This document shows, in pieces, positions 48,476-56,739 of a stretch of 64,000 nt of DNA. Position numbers and translations under genes: made by a program. How positions within the stretch are numbered: position 1 is the stretch's first letter; every line of letters starts with the position of its first letter. The stretch comes from Bacillota bacterium (GTDB taxonomy: Bacteria; Bacillota; Clostridia; Oscillospirales; Acutalibacteraceae): contig JAETSA010000005.1 in NCBI GenBank assembly GCA_021769885.1, positions 1 through 64,000 on the forward strand, given 5' to 3'. The notes beneath the pieces are model-generated. The model was given only the letters and a program-made list of their open reading frames with translations, did not search any database and was not told the origin of the DNA.

Positions 48476-49834
48476 ATGGAAGACTTAAAGAAGCAAGCAC
48501 TGTTTGAGAGTATGCCTGTGCCGAAGGCGGTGGCACAGCTTGCCGTACCAACCATTTTAAGCTCACTTGTCATGGTGCTTTACAACCTTGCCGACACATA
48601 CTTTGTCGGTATGCTGAACGACCCTATTGAGAATGCCGCCGTGACCCTCGCCGCCCCGCTGCTGCTTGCTTTTAACGCAGTCAACAATCTGTTCGGCGTG
48701 GGTAGCTCCAGTATGATGAGCCGTGCGCTCGGCCGAAAAGATTACGATACGGTCTACCGCAGTTCCGCCTTCGGATTTTACTGTTCCCTTTTGAGCGGGG
48801 TACTGTTTTCTGTCGCCTACACCCTGCTCCGCAATCCGTTTCTGCATCTGCTCGGTGCAAATGCGGAAACCGCAGATGCCACAAACGGCTACTTATTCTG
48901 GACGGTCACCTGCGGAGCGGCGCCTGCGATTCTCAACGTGGTGATGGCGTATCTTGTACGTGCGGAAGGTGCTTCCTTGCACGCGAGCATCGGCACGATG
49001 AGCGGCTGTCTTTTAAATATCGTCCTTGACCCGCTGTTTATTTTGCCGCAGGGCTTCAATATGGGCGCGGCGGGCGCAGGCTGTGCGACATTTCTTTCCA
49101 ACTGTGCGGCGTGCCTGTACTTCTTTATCTTTTTGATTGTCAAGCGCAAAACGACCTATGTTTGTATTCGTCCGAAAATGGTTGTCCTTAAGAAAGCAAT
49201 TCTATTGGGCATTTTCGGCGTAGGTATCCCCGCCGCCATTCAAAACCTGTTGAATGTAACAGGAATGACGATTTTAAACAATTTCACCTCCGGGTTTGGC
49301 TCAGACGCTGTTGCCGCGATGGGAATTTCGCAAAAAATCAATATGATTCCCATGCAGGTGGCACTTGGTCTTTCGCAAGGTATTATGCCGCTCATCAGTT
49401 ACAATTACGCCGCCAAAAACACACCGCGTATGAAAAAAGCACTAACCTTTTCCTCGGCAATCTCGCTGTCTTTCTTAGTGATCATTGCCATCGGCTATTT
49501 TGTCGGCGCAGAAGGGTTAATCACACTGTTTATGAAAAACGAACAAATCGTTGCCTACGGCGCAAGCTTTTTGCGCGGGTTCTGCTTAGGACTGCCTTTC
49601 TTATGTATGGATTTTCTTGCGGTCGGCGTATTCCAGGCGTGCGGTATGGGCAAAAAAGCGTTGATTTTTGCCATCTTGCGAAAAATTGTTTTGGAGATTC
49701 CCGCACTGTATATACTCAATCACTTCTTCCCGCTGTACGGTCTTGCCTACGCACAGTTCGCGGCAGAATTTGTATTGGCGATTGTCGCCGTCTTTGCGCT
49801 CGCGTCGATATTTCGAAAGGCAGAAAATCAATAA
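48476..49834 (+). CDS. MATE-family multidrug/toxin efflux transporter
   Basis: 452 residues with 12 predicted transmembrane segments in two homologous halves. The first half opens VAQLAVPTILSSLVMVLYNLADTYFV, and the second has ILLGIFGVGIPAAIQNLLNVTG. Exports organic cations or drugs by Na+ or H+ antiport. The Na+ form would be matched by the membrane pyrophosphatase upstream, but coupling is not proven. ATG with GGAG site at close spacing. Confidence 0.92.
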   Translation: MEDLKKQALFESMPVPKAVAQLAVPTILSSLVMVLYNLADTYFVGMLNDPIENAAVTLAAPLLLAFNAVNNLFGVGSSSMMSRALGRKDYDTVYRSSAFGFYCSLLSGVLFSVAYTLLRNPFLHLLGANAETADATNGYLFWTVTCGAAPAILNVVMAYLVRAEGASLHASIGTMSGCLLNIVLDPLFILPQGFNMGAAGAGCATFLSNCAACLYFFIFLIVKRKTTYVCIRPKMVVLKKAILLGIFGVGIPAAIQNLLNVTGMTILNNFTSGFGSDAVAAMGISQKINMIPMQVALGLSQGIMPLISYNYAAKNTPRMKKALTFSSAISLSFLVIIAIGYFVGAEGLITLFMKNEQIVAYGASFLRGFCLGLPFLCMDFLAVGVFQACGMGKKALIFAILRKIVLEIPALYILNHFFPLYGLAYAQFAAEFVLAIVAVFALASIFRKAENQ

Positions 49835-49850
49835 GCAGTTATAAACCGAT

Positions 49851-49889
49851 AACACCCCCCGACCGAATCAATCACGGTCGGGGGGTGTT
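49851..49889. terminator. Bidirectional terminator between MATE and MerR genes
   Basis: Perfect 15-bp arms AACACCCCCCGACCG and complement with a 9-base loop between convergent genes. It carries a run of six C/G, so it is very stable. Confidence 0.92.
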
Positions 49890-49895
49890 ACGCTT

Positions 49896-50348
49896 TTAAT
49901 CCTCTGTTTTTTTCAGCTTTTGGTAGGCGGGGCGTAAATCCTCGGGAATATCTTCCGCCGTCAGCAGATCGTGCACGGCACAGGTGCCCGCCTGCGCGGC
50001 GGTTTCATAATACCAGTGCTTATAATTTAAAGTGTCTAAGGTTTCCTGTAACTGCTTCTGCTGTTCCAGCACGGTTTTACGCTGTTTGTCAATCAGGGCG
50101 AGGCGTTCATCTATAGTTGAGTCCCCCAATTGGCACAGCTCCATAAACACTTTTATATCTTTAATCGGCATTCCTGTTTTTTTCAAACACTCTATCACCC
50201 GTAAGCCTTCCATATCTGAATCCTTAAACAACCGAATGCCGCTGTCGGAGCGTTCTACAAACGGCAGCAGTCCCTCTTTATCATAATACCGTAACGTAGA
50301 CGGCGCAACATGCAGTTTTTTTGCGATTTCACCGACTGTATAGAGCAT
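49896..50348 (-). CDS. MerR-family regulator (AdhR-like)
   Basis: 150 residues from the ATG at 50348 (GAGGTG at 8-base spacing; the TTG at 50363 overlaps it). An N-terminal winged helix (YTVGEIAKKLHVAPSTLRYYDKEGLL, about 2-28) is followed by a dimer coiled coil. The ECLKKTGMPIKDIKVF stretch (about 54-70) carries a Cys in the place used by thiol-reactive members such as AdhR, and MELCQLG adds another. It diverges from the DXS-like gene, and the promoter between them has the MerR operator architecture (19-bp spacer with dyad). It probably senses an electrophile, aldehyde or thiol stress and switches on the neighbour. Confidence 0.9.
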   Translation of the reverse strand: MLYTVGEIAKKLHVAPSTLRYYDKEGLLPFVERSDSGIRLFKDSDMEGLRVIECLKKTGMPIKDIKVFMELCQLGDSTIDERLALIDKQRKTVLEQQKQLQETLDTLNYKHWYYETAAQAGTCAVHDLLTAEDIPEDLRPAYQKLKKTED

Positions 50349-50385
50349 AAAAAAACACCTCAAAAAAAATTTTTTTAAAAAGCGC

Positions 50386-50416
50386 TTGACTTAAAGTTGA
50401 CTTTAAGTTTTATAAT
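50386..50416 (+). promoter_or_regulatory. MerR-type promoter/operator for the DXS-like gene
   Basis: TTGACT and TATAAT are separated by 19 bases rather than 17, the spacing that MerR regulators correct by DNA distortion. The 9-bp dyad ACTTAAAGT-TG-ACTTTAAGT (50389-50408) overlaps the -35 end and fills most of the spacer. It lies 38 bases from the MerR start codon and directs transcription to 50507. Confidence 0.88.
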
Positions 50417-50506
50417 CTAAATGAACTTGCACTTATATTATAGCAAGCTGAACGCGGGCTGTCAAGTGCACACAAAACTTGATAAACCCATAAAGGAGAA
50501 AATTTT

Positions 50507-52261
50507 ATGTATTTGGAAAACATTCAAAGTCCCGTAGATGTAAAAAAACTGCCTGTAGAGGCACTCGCAGTATTGGCGGAGGAAATGCGCGCGGCACTTC
50601 TAAAAAAGCTCAGCGCACACGGCGGTCACTTCGGTCCGAACCTCGGGTTGGCAGAAGCAACGGTCGCACTGCACTATGTCTTTAACTCCCCCACCGACAA
50701 AATCGTTTACGATGTGTCGCACCAAACCTACTGCCACAAAATGCTGACGGGGCGCAAGGATGCATTTTTAGACCCCGAAAAATACGATGATGTTTCCGGC
50801 TACAGCAATCCGCAGGAAAGTGCGCACGACTTTTTCACAATCGGACACACCTCGACATCTGTAAGTCTTGCCTGCGGGCTTGCCAAAGCGCGCGATTTAA
50901 AAGGCGGCACGGAAAACATCATTGCCGTCATCGGCGACGGCTCTTTGAGCGGCGGCGAAGCACTGGAAGGCTTGGATTTTGCATCGGAGCTCCACAGCAA
51001 TCTGATTATTGTGGTCAATGACAATCAAATGTCGATTGCGGAAAATCACGGCGGGCTGTATGAAAATCTGAAGCTCCTGCGCGACACCGACGGCAAAGCG
51101 GAATGTAATCTGTTTAAATCCTTTGGGCTTGACTATGTATTCGTAAAAGACGGAAACAATGTTGCGGAACTGATTCACGCATTCGCTTCGGTAAAAAACA
51201 GCAACCACCCCACGGTCGTGCATATCTGCACGCAAAAGGGCAAAGGCTTTTTGCCTGCGGAAACCGACAAAGAGAGCTGGCACTGGTGTATGCCGTTCGA
51301 CCCCGAAACAGGCGCGCCGAAGTTCACACCCGTCGGTGAAGATTATTCGGAAATCACCGCGCAATATCTGCTTAAAAAGATGAAAGAAGATAAAACTGTG
51401 GTCGCGATTGCTTCGGGCGTGCCTGCCGTTTTAGGCTTCAACGAAGCGCGCCGCAAGCAGGCAGGCGGTCAATTCGTAGATGTCGGCATTGCGGAAGAAA
51501 CCGCAGTCGCACTCGCATCGGGCATCGCGGCAAACGGCGGCAAGCCCGTGTACGGCACATACAGCACATTCTTACAAAGAACCTTTGACCAGCTCTCACA
51601 GGATTTATGCGTCAACAACAATCCCGCAACGATTCTTGTATTCTCCGCATCGATTTACGGTATGAATGACGTAACGCACCTCGGCATTTACGACATCCCG
51701 ATGATTTCCAACATCCCGAATTTGGTGTATCTTGCGCCGACCACGAAGGAAGAGTATCTCGCGATGCTCGACTGGAGCGTGGAACAGCAGGAGCATCCTG
51801 TAGTCATCCGCGTCCCCGGTGCGGAGGTCATCTCCGACGGCAAAGCGGCAAAGACGGATTACAGCGATTTGAACCGCTTTACCGTCACACAAAGCGGCAG
51901 TAAAACCGCGATTCTCGCACTTGGCACATTTTATCCGCTCGGCAAGCGCACAGCAGAAAAAATCCAGGCGGAAACAGGCGTACAGCCGACGCTTATCAAC
52001 CCGCAATTCGTCAGCGGATTGGATGAAGAACTGCTCCGTGCGCTCGCAAAGACGCACGACACGGTCATCACCTTAGAAGACGGCATCTTAAACGGCGGCT
52101 TCGGCGAAAAGGTTGCCCGATTCTACGGAAGCACCCCCGTCCGCGTGCTGAATTACGGATATAAAAAGGAATTTTTAGACCGATACAATGTGGAAGACGT
52201 ATTGCGCGAAAACCGCCTGACGCCCGAACAAATCGCAGAGGATGTAAAAAATCTGAAATGA
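50507..52261 (+). CDS. DXS-like transketolase-fold enzyme under MerR control
   Basis: 584 residues aligned to 1-deoxy-D-xylulose-5-phosphate synthase: HGGHFGPNLG, DVSHQTYCHKMLTG, thiamine-diphosphate motif GDGSLSGGEALEGLD, IAEE (catalytic Glu retained), YSTFLQRTFDQ (Tyr and Arg retained). Two acceptor-binding residues differ by eye: the Asp in the usual ADGxTH motif is Asn (MNDVTH), and the phosphate-binding Arg of YPRG is replaced (RVPGAE). It is also 40-50 residues shorter than most DXS. It may make DXP from an altered acceptor, or another aldehyde-derived ligase product, and is controlled as a stress gene. AAAGGAG at 8 bases. Confidence 0.85.
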   Translation: MYLENIQSPVDVKKLPVEALAVLAEEMRAALLKKLSAHGGHFGPNLGLAEATVALHYVFNSPTDKIVYDVSHQTYCHKMLTGRKDAFLDPEKYDDVSGYSNPQESAHDFFTIGHTSTSVSLACGLAKARDLKGGTENIIAVIGDGSLSGGEALEGLDFASELHSNLIIVVNDNQMSIAENHGGLYENLKLLRDTDGKAECNLFKSFGLDYVFVKDGNNVAELIHAFASVKNSNHPTVVHICTQKGKGFLPAETDKESWHWCMPFDPETGAPKFTPVGEDYSEITAQYLLKKMKEDKTVVAIASGVPAVLGFNEARRKQAGGQFVDVGIAEETAVALASGIAANGGKPVYGTYSTFLQRTFDQLSQDLCVNNNPATILVFSASIYGMNDVTHLGIYDIPMISNIPNLVYLAPTTKEEYLAMLDWSVEQQEHPVVIRVPGAEVISDGKAAKTDYSDLNRFTVTQSGSKTAILALGTFYPLGKRTAEKIQAETGVQPTLINPQFVSGLDEELLRALAKTHDTVITLEDGILNGGFGEKVARFYGSTPVRVLNYGYKKEFLDRYNVEDVLRENRLTPEQIAEDVKNLK

Positions 52262-52274
52262 AAGCATACCCTTT

Positions 52275-52312
52275 CTGCCCCGCCTGTTTTCAGGCAGGGC
52301 AGTTTGTTTTTA
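52275..52312 (+). terminator. Terminator after DXS-like gene
   Basis: 12-bp arms CTGCCCCGCCTG/CAGGCAGGGCAG with one C-A mismatch, loop TTTT, then TTTGTTTTTA. Confidence 0.9.
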
Positions 52313-52411
52313 TATAGGGTAGATTTTGGTGTGCACGCAGGGGATGACCATGACACGTTCCGCAAAATTTTGCACAATATAAATTGGATTCGCAAATTGT
52401 AGGGGTCGCTG

Positions 52412-52480
52412 TTCTCGCCTGCCGGCTCGGTCAGCGCTTCTAAGCTTCGCTTAGAGGTGTCCACTGGACACCCGCACCCT
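52412..52480 (+). repeat. Nested ~69-bp insert in module loop (copy 1)
   Basis: Lies inside the arms GGGTCGCTG/CAGCGACCC. It contains TCGCCTGCCGGCTCGGTC, then hairpin CTAAGCttcGCTTAG and hairpin GGTGTCCActGGACACC. Copies 2 and 3 have the same layout with other stem sequences. Confidence 0.8.
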
Positions 52481-52629
52481 CAGCGACCCGCGGGCATAGG
52501 AACCAACCTCTGTGTTGTTCCGTAGAGTTTCAGTAGACTTCGCGGGCGGATGAAGGCATCCGCCCCTACGAAGTTGCGATTTACCGTTGGGTTTGTACAA
52601 AATTTAACCTTGCTCGGGCGGGTGTGGAA

Positions 52630-52699
52630 GGTCTCGTCTGCCGGCTCGGTCGCGCTTCTGCATACTTCCGTATACAGAGGTCTCCACCGGAGACCCGCA
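52630..52699 (+). repeat. Nested insert in module loop (copy 2)
   Basis: Lies inside arms GGGCGGG/CCCGCCC. TCTCGTCTGCCGGCTCGGTC matches copy 1, but the hairpins read TCTGCATACttccGTATACAGA and GGTCTCCaccGGAGACC. Both stems differ from copy 1 yet pair perfectly, so the changes are compensated. Confidence 0.8.
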
Positions 52700-52791
52700 C
52701 TCCCGCCCCTACGGTTTGTGCATCTCCGTTATATTAGAGAAAATCGAACGCTGTTGCGGGCGCTTCGCGAAGCGCCCCTACGGGGGCTTTT

Positions 52792-52983
52792 CTACTTATG
52801 CAGTTTCATTTTTCGCGGGCAGGTATAATCTGTGCACACGGCACAGTCCGTTTTTGCATCTATACAGCACATCAGCCAATCACATTCATCACACAGACAA
52901 ATCTCTGTATTTGTTTCATCGTTATACGGACAATCCTTTCCCAAATTCCCCGGGAAAATGGACACATTGTTTTCATTTTTCAC
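52792..52983 (-). CDS. Small cysteine-rich protein
   Basis: 63 residues from a GTG at 52983 with GAGGGG at 6-base spacing. Eight Cys lie in residues 17-56 (CPYN, ICLCDECDWLMCC, CAVCTDYTCP), with a basic tail. The pattern suggests metal or iron-sulfur binding, but I know no family. It diverges from the XRE gene at 53111 across an AT-rich gap and is boxed in by repeat arrays 2 and 3. The coding frame is credible because the Cys spacing is regular and an upstream ribosome site is present. Confidence 0.6.
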   Translation of the reverse strand: MKNENNVSIFPGNLGKDCPYNDETNTEICLCDECDWLMCCIDAKTDCAVCTDYTCPRKMKLHK

Positions 52984-53110
52984 CTATATCCCCTCTGCAA
53001 AGCATAATAAATATTACTATATAATCACATATAATTATTTATACAGTAATAATTATTGTATTTATATCATATTATATTTTATATGTCAACAGCGTAAAAT
53101 AGTGTCGGTG

Positions 53111-53350
53111 ATGAAAATGCGTGCCAAATACAGAGAAAATTATATTAAAATCGGGCTGAAAATTTCTTATTACAGGAAGCTGAAATCGTTGACACAAGAG
53201 CAGTTAGCAGCAATTTTAGGCTGTGATGTATCCTTTATCGGGCAGATTGAAGCACCGAATATTTACAAGGCTGTTTCCTTAGACACCCTGTTCCGCATTG
53301 CCGATGCACTGCAAATTCCCGCATATAAATTACTGTATTTTGAAGATTAA
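53111..53350 (+). CDS. Small XRE-family HTH regulator
   Basis: 79 residues from the ATG at 53111 (another ATG at 53117 is possible; the long ORF-track start lies in the opposite-strand gene). Almost the whole protein is a Cro/C1 helix-turn-helix: YYRKLKSLTQEQLAAILGCDVSFIGQIE, then LDTLFRIADALQIPAYKLL. Such minimal proteins bind operators as dimers. It is divergent from the cysteine-rich gene, and the AT-rich stretch 52985-53095 between them is the likely operator region. Confidence 0.8.
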   Translation: MKMRAKYRENYIKIGLKISYYRKLKSLTQEQLAAILGCDVSFIGQIEAPNIYKAVSLDTLFRIADALQIPAYKLLYFED

Positions 53351-53455
53351 AAATCCCGCCTGTGTACTGTGCGCAGGCGGGAATTTTTTGCAGCAGGGAA
53401 TGACCGATGACGTGTCTCGTAAATTTTTCACAATACAAATTGGATACAGGCTACG

Positions 53456-53800
53456 GGGTTGCATACCACCGTTGGGTCTGTGCGAAATCCAAATGTACTC
53501 GGGCGGATGAGGGTGCGGGTGTCCAGTGGACACCTCTAAGCGAAGCTTAGAAGCACCGACCGAGCCGGCAGGCGAGAACGCCGCCCCTACGATTGATGCG
53601 TCGTTTTAAACATACCGTAGGGACAGCCCGGGCTCGCTGTCCGTTTGCGGACGGGTAGTGCGTAGGGCGGTGGATCGCTCCCGCCGTTAGATTGTACGAA
53701 TTTCACGGGCGAACACAGTCGCCCCTACGGATTGCGGTTCACCGTTGGGTTTTTGTGAAATTCAACCTTGCTCGGGCGCTTCGTGAAGCGCCCCTACGGG
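53456..53800. repeat. Palindromic repeat array 3
   Basis: Modules at 53498-53590 (minus, with insert), 53616-53643 (plus), 53662-53687 (plus), 53705-53730 (minus) and 53771-53800 (minus). Linkers ACCGTTGGGTCTGTGCGAAA and CACCGTTGGGTTTTTGTGAA repeat. The ORF at 53692-53907 is an artefact of the array. Confidence 0.88.
53511..53578 (-). repeat. Nested insert in module loop (copy 3, reversed)
   Basis: This is the reverse complement of copy 1 (GACCGAGCCGGCAGGCGAGA, then GGTGTCCAGTGGACACC and CTAAGCGAAGCTTAG) and lies inside arms GGGCGG/CCGCCC. The insert therefore occurs in a different module with the opposite relation to the plus strand. Confidence 0.8.
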
Positions 53801-53867
53801 GTTTGCGCATCACCATTGGGTTGTGCAGATTTTCAGCAGGAATTTCTTTTGATTACAATAAGAATCA

Positions 53868-53900
53868 AAAAAGCGCACCGCAGAAAACGGAGCGCTTTTT
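53868..53900. terminator. Terminator of GPH symporter gene
   Basis: 13-bp arms AAAAAGCGCACCG/CGGAGCGCTTTTT with one A-A mismatch and a 7-base loop. It works for the minus-strand gene and could stop plus-strand read-through. Confidence 0.88.
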
Positions 53901-53925
53901 ATTATAGTATTGCGTTTAATAAAAA

Positions 53926-55602
53926 TTATGCTTGCTTTTGTGCTATAGCGGCATCCAGCTCCGCCTGTAATCTGGCCTCTTTTTCTTCACGGAACGCACG
54001 GATTTTGTCTTCGTATTCCGCTTCGTTGAACTTGTATTTGAACATCGGCAATGCTTGCAGCACCAAGCCGATAGAACCGAGAACCGTCAGCATAAAGAAA
54101 ATTGCATTCAGAACGGGCATATGATTGTTTAAAAGCATATCTCTGGTTAAAGTACCTGCATCCTTGAGCGCATTCAGCTCGGTGGACATTGTCGAATAAC
54201 CGAATGCATTAACCACCGCCATAACAACCAGGTTGAACAGTGCAATACCGATTTTGTTTACCAGGCTTCTGAAGGAGAACACTGCACCCTCCAATCGCTT
54301 GCCCGATTCCATTTCGATAACATCGACGGTATCGGAGAAAATCGCGGTCAGCAAAACAACGCTCATACCGACAGGGAAGTTCGTAAAGAAGCGGCACAGG
54401 CAGTATACAACAAAGCCGATGCGCGCAGTGGTCAAATCAGCACTGGTATACGGGAATACGAACATACACAATCCCCAAACGACAATGTTGGCAATCGCGC
54501 AAATAAAGGACATACGAATCCAAAGTGTTTTCTTGTCCATCTTTTTAAGCAGCCACGGTACAATCGCCATAGAAAGCATATAGGAAATACCGCTCGAAAT
54601 GCTCAAAATCGGGAACAAAAGACCTTCTTCTGTCAAAGTAATACTCAAATGATGATCCGCAAGCCATACGTTGAGTGCCGGGAAATTGAAAATACCGTAG
54701 CAATTCCATTTTGCAAAGAACATTAAGAACATTGCACCGAGGTTGGTAATCGAAGCGAAGAATGCCGCCCAAATCAGTGCGCGCATATTCTTATTCTTGA
54801 AAATGATTTTCAGGGTTTCTCTGTATTTTATCGGCTCAGACTCTATGTAAACCTTTTCTTTAATGCCGAAGAACGAAATCGCAATCGGGATACCCGCAAG
54901 CACGGCGAACACGATAGACGCCACGAAGAAGCCTTTACGCGGGTCGTCGAACGCATACACAATCGGGAAAAATACGATTGACGGCAAAATTGTACCGATA
55001 GAACCGAAAATGTTGCTGATGGAAATTGCCTTCACGCGGGTGTGGCTTTCCGGGAATACCAGCGGATTCAAGCCCTGATACGGAATATCAATCGCGGTAT
55101 AGAATGTATAGAAAACCAAATACGCCGCAACCGCATACCAGAAGTTACCTGTGGAAACTTCCTCATTGGTACGGATGATGTGGAAATTGTCGCCGATGGT
55201 TGCAATGGTGGAGGCAATATCAACCTGTGAAATTGCGAAGGTACCGGAGTTTGTAAAGTCCACCGGCGCAAACAAAAGAATCGTACCGACCATCATCGGA
55301 ATTACCATCCAAATCAGATACGGACGGCATTTACCCCACTTGGTACGGGTCTTGTCCACAATCATACCCATCATCGGGTCGTTGATTGCATCCCAAACCT
55401 TTGTGACGGACAGCACCAAACCTGCACCGACCATACCGATGCCGAGATAGTCCGCCAAATACACGTTCAACGCATTACCAATTACGTTGACGATGGTCAA
55501 AAGACCGAACGGCAACAACGAAAACGACAAAATTTCGCGGGTTGTTGCGTTTTTCAAGTCAATGCGCTTTTTCGCGCCTGCTTTTTTTGCCAAAACTTTC
55601 AT
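53926..55602 (-). CDS. GPH-family sugar:cation symporter
   Basis: 558 residues from the ATG at 55602 (GAGAAAGAG upstream; the ATG at 55644 has no site). It belongs to the glycoside-pentoside-hexuronide branch of the MFS (MelB-like), with about 12 transmembrane segments, GVVADAINDPMMGMIVD-type helix 2 (here VWDAINDPMMGMIVDKTRTKWGKCRPY) and a cytoplasmic C-tail. An insertion of about 70 residues (about 130-200, FAPVDFTNSG...TNEEVSTGNFW) between helices 3 and 4 is longer than in MelB. Substrate unknown; the Na+, Li+ or H+ ion cannot be settled. Confidence 0.9.
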   Translation of the reverse strand: MKVLAKKAGAKKRIDLKNATTREILSFSLLPFGLLTIVNVIGNALNVYLADYLGIGMVGAGLVLSVTKVWDAINDPMMGMIVDKTRTKWGKCRPYLIWMVIPMMVGTILLFAPVDFTNSGTFAISQVDIASTIATIGDNFHIIRTNEEVSTGNFWYAVAAYLVFYTFYTAIDIPYQGLNPLVFPESHTRVKAISISNIFGSIGTILPSIVFFPIVYAFDDPRKGFFVASIVFAVLAGIPIAISFFGIKEKVYIESEPIKYRETLKIIFKNKNMRALIWAAFFASITNLGAMFLMFFAKWNCYGIFNFPALNVWLADHHLSITLTEEGLLFPILSISSGISYMLSMAIVPWLLKKMDKKTLWIRMSFICAIANIVVWGLCMFVFPYTSADLTTARIGFVVYCLCRFFTNFPVGMSVVLLTAIFSDTVDVIEMESGKRLEGAVFSFRSLVNKIGIALFNLVVMAVVNAFGYSTMSTELNALKDAGTLTRDMLLNNHMPVLNAIFFMLTVLGSIGLVLQALPMFKYKFNEAEYEDKIRAFREEKEARLQAELDAAIAQKQA

Positions 55603-55644
55603 CTCTCTTTCTCTTGATAGGCTGATATTAGGCAAACCGAACAT

Positions 55645-55948
55645 CAGCGCAGATAATAGTAATTATACCACAAGAATGGATTTTTCATATTCTTTTTCTA
55701 TGGTAAAACAAAATTTCTATTTTATTCCTAAAAATTCCGCACTGCATTTGTGCAATTCGCTCATAGGCGGCAGATACTGTATGGGATTTCACATCTGCGC
55801 TGTCGCACAAAATCCAAGCAATCTGTCTATTGCACGAAGAATCCTTTATTTTCTATGCACTTTTCACCGAAAGTGCTTGTGTAATTCCGCCTTTTTATGT
55901 ATAATGATATATAATTATCAATCTATATTTGAAACGGGGGCTTCCTTT
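55645..55948. other. Intergenic region with promoters of divergent genes
   Basis: About 300 bases. A minus-strand TATAAT at 55662-55667 could serve the GPH gene, but its -35 is weak. A good plus-strand promoter (55877-55905) serves the sensory hydrogenase operon. Nothing else recognised. Confidence 0.5.
55877..55905 (+). promoter_or_regulatory. Sigma-A promoter for the hydrogenase-like sensory operon
   Basis: TTGTGT, 17-base spacer, TATAAT, 43 bases before the first DRTGG-type gene. Confidence 0.65.
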
Positions 55949-56299
55949 ATGAAAGTTCGTGAAATTCGGGATATTCTTTCCGCTGAGATTATTTGCGGTG
56001 AGGAATTTTTAGAGCGGGACGTGTTTTCCGCATGCGGCAGTGATATGATGAGCGACGTGCTCGCCTATGTCAAAGAGCAGGCGGTACTCCTCTCGGGGCT
56101 GATGAATCCGCAGGTCGTGCGCACCGCAGAAATGATGGATATGCAATGCATCGTATTCGTGCGCGGCAAACGTCCGGATGACAGCATCATTTCGCTTGCG
56201 AAGGACAGAGATATCGTTTTGCTTTCCACACGCTTGCCAATGTTCGCCTCCTGCGGGATGCTGTATGAAAACGGACTGCGGGGAGGCGCAATCCGATGA
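55949..56299 (+). CDS. DRTGG-domain protein
   Basis: 116 residues from the ATG at 55949; the ORF-track start lies far upstream in non-coding DNA. The chain is a single DRTGG-type domain (VREIRDILSAEIICGEE, ACGSDMMSDVLAYVKE, ECIVFVRGKRPDDSIISLA-like pattern and LLSTRLPMFASCGML). DRTGG domains accompany CBS or phosphotransacetylase-type proteins and may bind nucleotides or metabolites. Its stop overlaps the ATPase start by 4 bases. Gene order with the ATPase, hydrogenase-like protein, a second DRTGG-like protein and a PHP protein points to one signalling unit. Confidence 0.85.
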   Translation: MKVREIRDILSAEIICGEEFLERDVFSACGSDMMSDVLAYVKEQAVLLSGLMNPQVVRTAEMMDMQCIVFVRGKRPDDSIISLAKDRDIVLLSTRLPMFASCGMLYENGLRGGAIR

Positions 56300-56715
56300 G
56301 CTTGATTGAATTGCATTACGATGTCCCCGGCGACGATTTTACCCGCGCGGGCGAGGCTTCGGGCGACGTGAAACGCCAGCTCAAGCAATTGGGCTTTGAC
56401 CCTGCGAAAATTCGAAATGTCGTGATTGCTCTCTACGAGGGCGAAATCAATATGGTCATCCACGCAGGCGGCGGCGAGATTGATGTTTCGATTGACCCCG
56501 ACTGCATCCGTATGGTACTGCGCGACCAAGGTCCCGGCATTCCCGATGTGGCACTCGCTATGCAGGAGGGCTATTCCACCGCCCCCGACAACGTACGTGC
56601 GTTGGGCTTCGGTGCGGGTATGGGACTTCCGAATATCAAAAAATATACGAACGATATGCAGATTGAAACGGAGATCGGCGTTGGCACAACGATGTACCTG
56701 CGTGTGGATGTGTAA
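56296..56715 (+). CDS. RsbW/anti-sigma-like ATP-binding protein (HATPase)
   Basis: 139 residues of the GHKL ATPase fold. N-box GEINMVIHAGGGEI (about 52-65), G1 box LRDQGPGIPDVALAM (about 76-90) and a Gly-rich ALGFGAGMGLPNIKKY (about 101-116) mark it as RsbW/SpoIIAB-like rather than a full histidine kinase: there is no dimerisation His domain. It could be a serine kinase acting on an antagonist or an output switch of the DRTGG/hydrogenase module. ATGA overlap with the upstream gene; 24 bases to the hydrogenase-like gene. Confidence 0.9.
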   Translation: MSLIELHYDVPGDDFTRAGEASGDVKRQLKQLGFDPAKIRNVVIALYEGEINMVIHAGGGEIDVSIDPDCIRMVLRDQGPGIPDVALAMQEGYSTAPDNVRALGFGAGMGLPNIKKYTNDMQIETEIGVGTTMYLRVDV

Positions 56716-56739
56716 CATTCTGCAATGGAGTGAATACAT

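Larger units (their letters stand above)
52399..52782. repeat. Palindromic repeat array 2
   Basis: Five GTAGGG-family modules: 52399-52490 (plus, with insert), 52495-52522 (plus, decayed at GCATAGGAAC), 52541-52568 (minus), 52614-52711 (minus, with insert) and 52755-52782 (minus). Linker ACCGTTGGGTTTGTACAAAA and TTGCTCGGGCG precede the fourth. The overlapping plus-strand ORFs (52550-52828, 52716-53024) are artefacts. Confidence 0.88.
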
